Below, piece by piece: positions 15,122 through 15,231 of a stretch of 15,231 nucleotides of DNA; position 1 is the first letter of the stretch; each line of letters starts with the position of its first letter. The notes under the pieces were generated by a model, which saw only the letters and a program-made list of their open reading frames with translations, was not told the DNA's origin and ran no database searches. The stretch covers positions 1 through 15,231 of the forward strand of contig CAMNQN010000056.1 in NCBI GenBank assembly GCA_946549155.1. The letters are read 5' to 3'. This DNA is from an uncultured Lachnospiraceae bacterium. GTDB taxonomy: Bacteria > Bacillota > Clostridia > Lachnospirales > Lachnospiraceae. Position numbers and translations under genes: made by a program.

Positions 15122-15168
15122 TAATTATCAGGACGCAGGAAGAGGCGGGGCACAGGGCCCCCCAAACA
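15122..15168 (+). repeat. Dispersed repeat, copy C (half-element form)
   Basis: Reads TAATTA, TCA, GGACGCAGGAAGAGGCGGGG, CACAGGG, then CCCCCCAAACA. Compared with copy B it keeps the left arm, the CAGGGCC loop end and the trailing CCCCCCAAACA, but lacks the right arm, as if about 28 bases were deleted. It has the same layout as copy A. It stands about 50 bp upstream of the sseB-domain promoter. Confidence 0.75.
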
Positions 15169-15231
15169 AAAGAAAAAAAAAAACGAGAAAAACAAAAAAA
15201 AAAAAAAAGAACAAAGCAAAAAAAATGGCAC
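15169..15231 (+). other. A-rich tract at the window edge
   Basis: About 63 bases almost entirely A with scattered G and C, including runs of 11 and 15 A, directly after repeat copy C. It is unlike anything else in the window. It may be a real A tract following the repeat or a low-quality sequence end. No gene is seen. Confidence 0.6.

Overview
The window looks like chromosomal DNA of an anaerobic Gram-positive bacterium of class Clostridia, probably Lachnospiraceae. This rests on strong AGGAGG-type ribosome sites, moderately high GC genes with AT-rich spacers, and the kinds of Mrp, SseB-domain, MATE and DUF3798 proteins present. The family-level placement is inference. Twelve protein genes are supported. 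No rRNA, tRNA, CRISPR array, transposase or phage gene was seen.

Positions 10974 down to 120 (minus strand) read as one eight-gene transcription unit of about 10.9 kb. In transcription order it encodes an M20 dipeptidase (PepD), a DUF3798 periplasmic-type binding protein, a double-domain sugar ABC ATPase, two RbsC-type permeases, a zinc-dependent sugar-acid dehydrogenase, altronate dehydratase (UxaA) and tagaturonate reductase (UxaB). The last three enzymes suggest a redox-balanced route: an aldonate such as L-galactonate is oxidised to D-tagaturonate, reduced to D-altronate, then dehydrated to 2-keto-3-deoxygluconate. The uronate isomerase UxaC, KDG kinase and KDPG aldolase are not in the window. 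The ABC transporter is therefore probably a sugar-acid importer.

Positions 10975-11421 form a 447-bp divergent control region. It holds a near-consensus promoter for the operon (TTGACA, 17 bp, TATGTT) overlapped by a perfect 12-bp palindrome GTTGTATACAAC. A second copy of that site lies 187 bp away, followed by a large 27-bp-arm hairpin and an extended -10 promoter for a divergent GntR/FCD regulator (11422-12087), the likely controller of the operon.

Positions 12180-14981 (minus strand) are housekeeping-like: mrp/nbp35 (iron-sulfur carrier ATPase) with its own promoter and a UUCG hairpin leader, and an sseB-domain gene followed closely by a MATE exporter.

The most unusual structural signal is a dispersed repeat. 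TAATTA, three variable bases, then GGACGCAGGAAGAGGCGGG occurs near the left end (80-126, overlapping the uxaB stop codon), in the divergent control region (11226-11289, as a complete hairpin) and near the right end (15122-15168). The right edge is a strikingly A-rich tract. Both window ends carrying a repeat copy suggests that the window ends where an assembly broke at this repeat.
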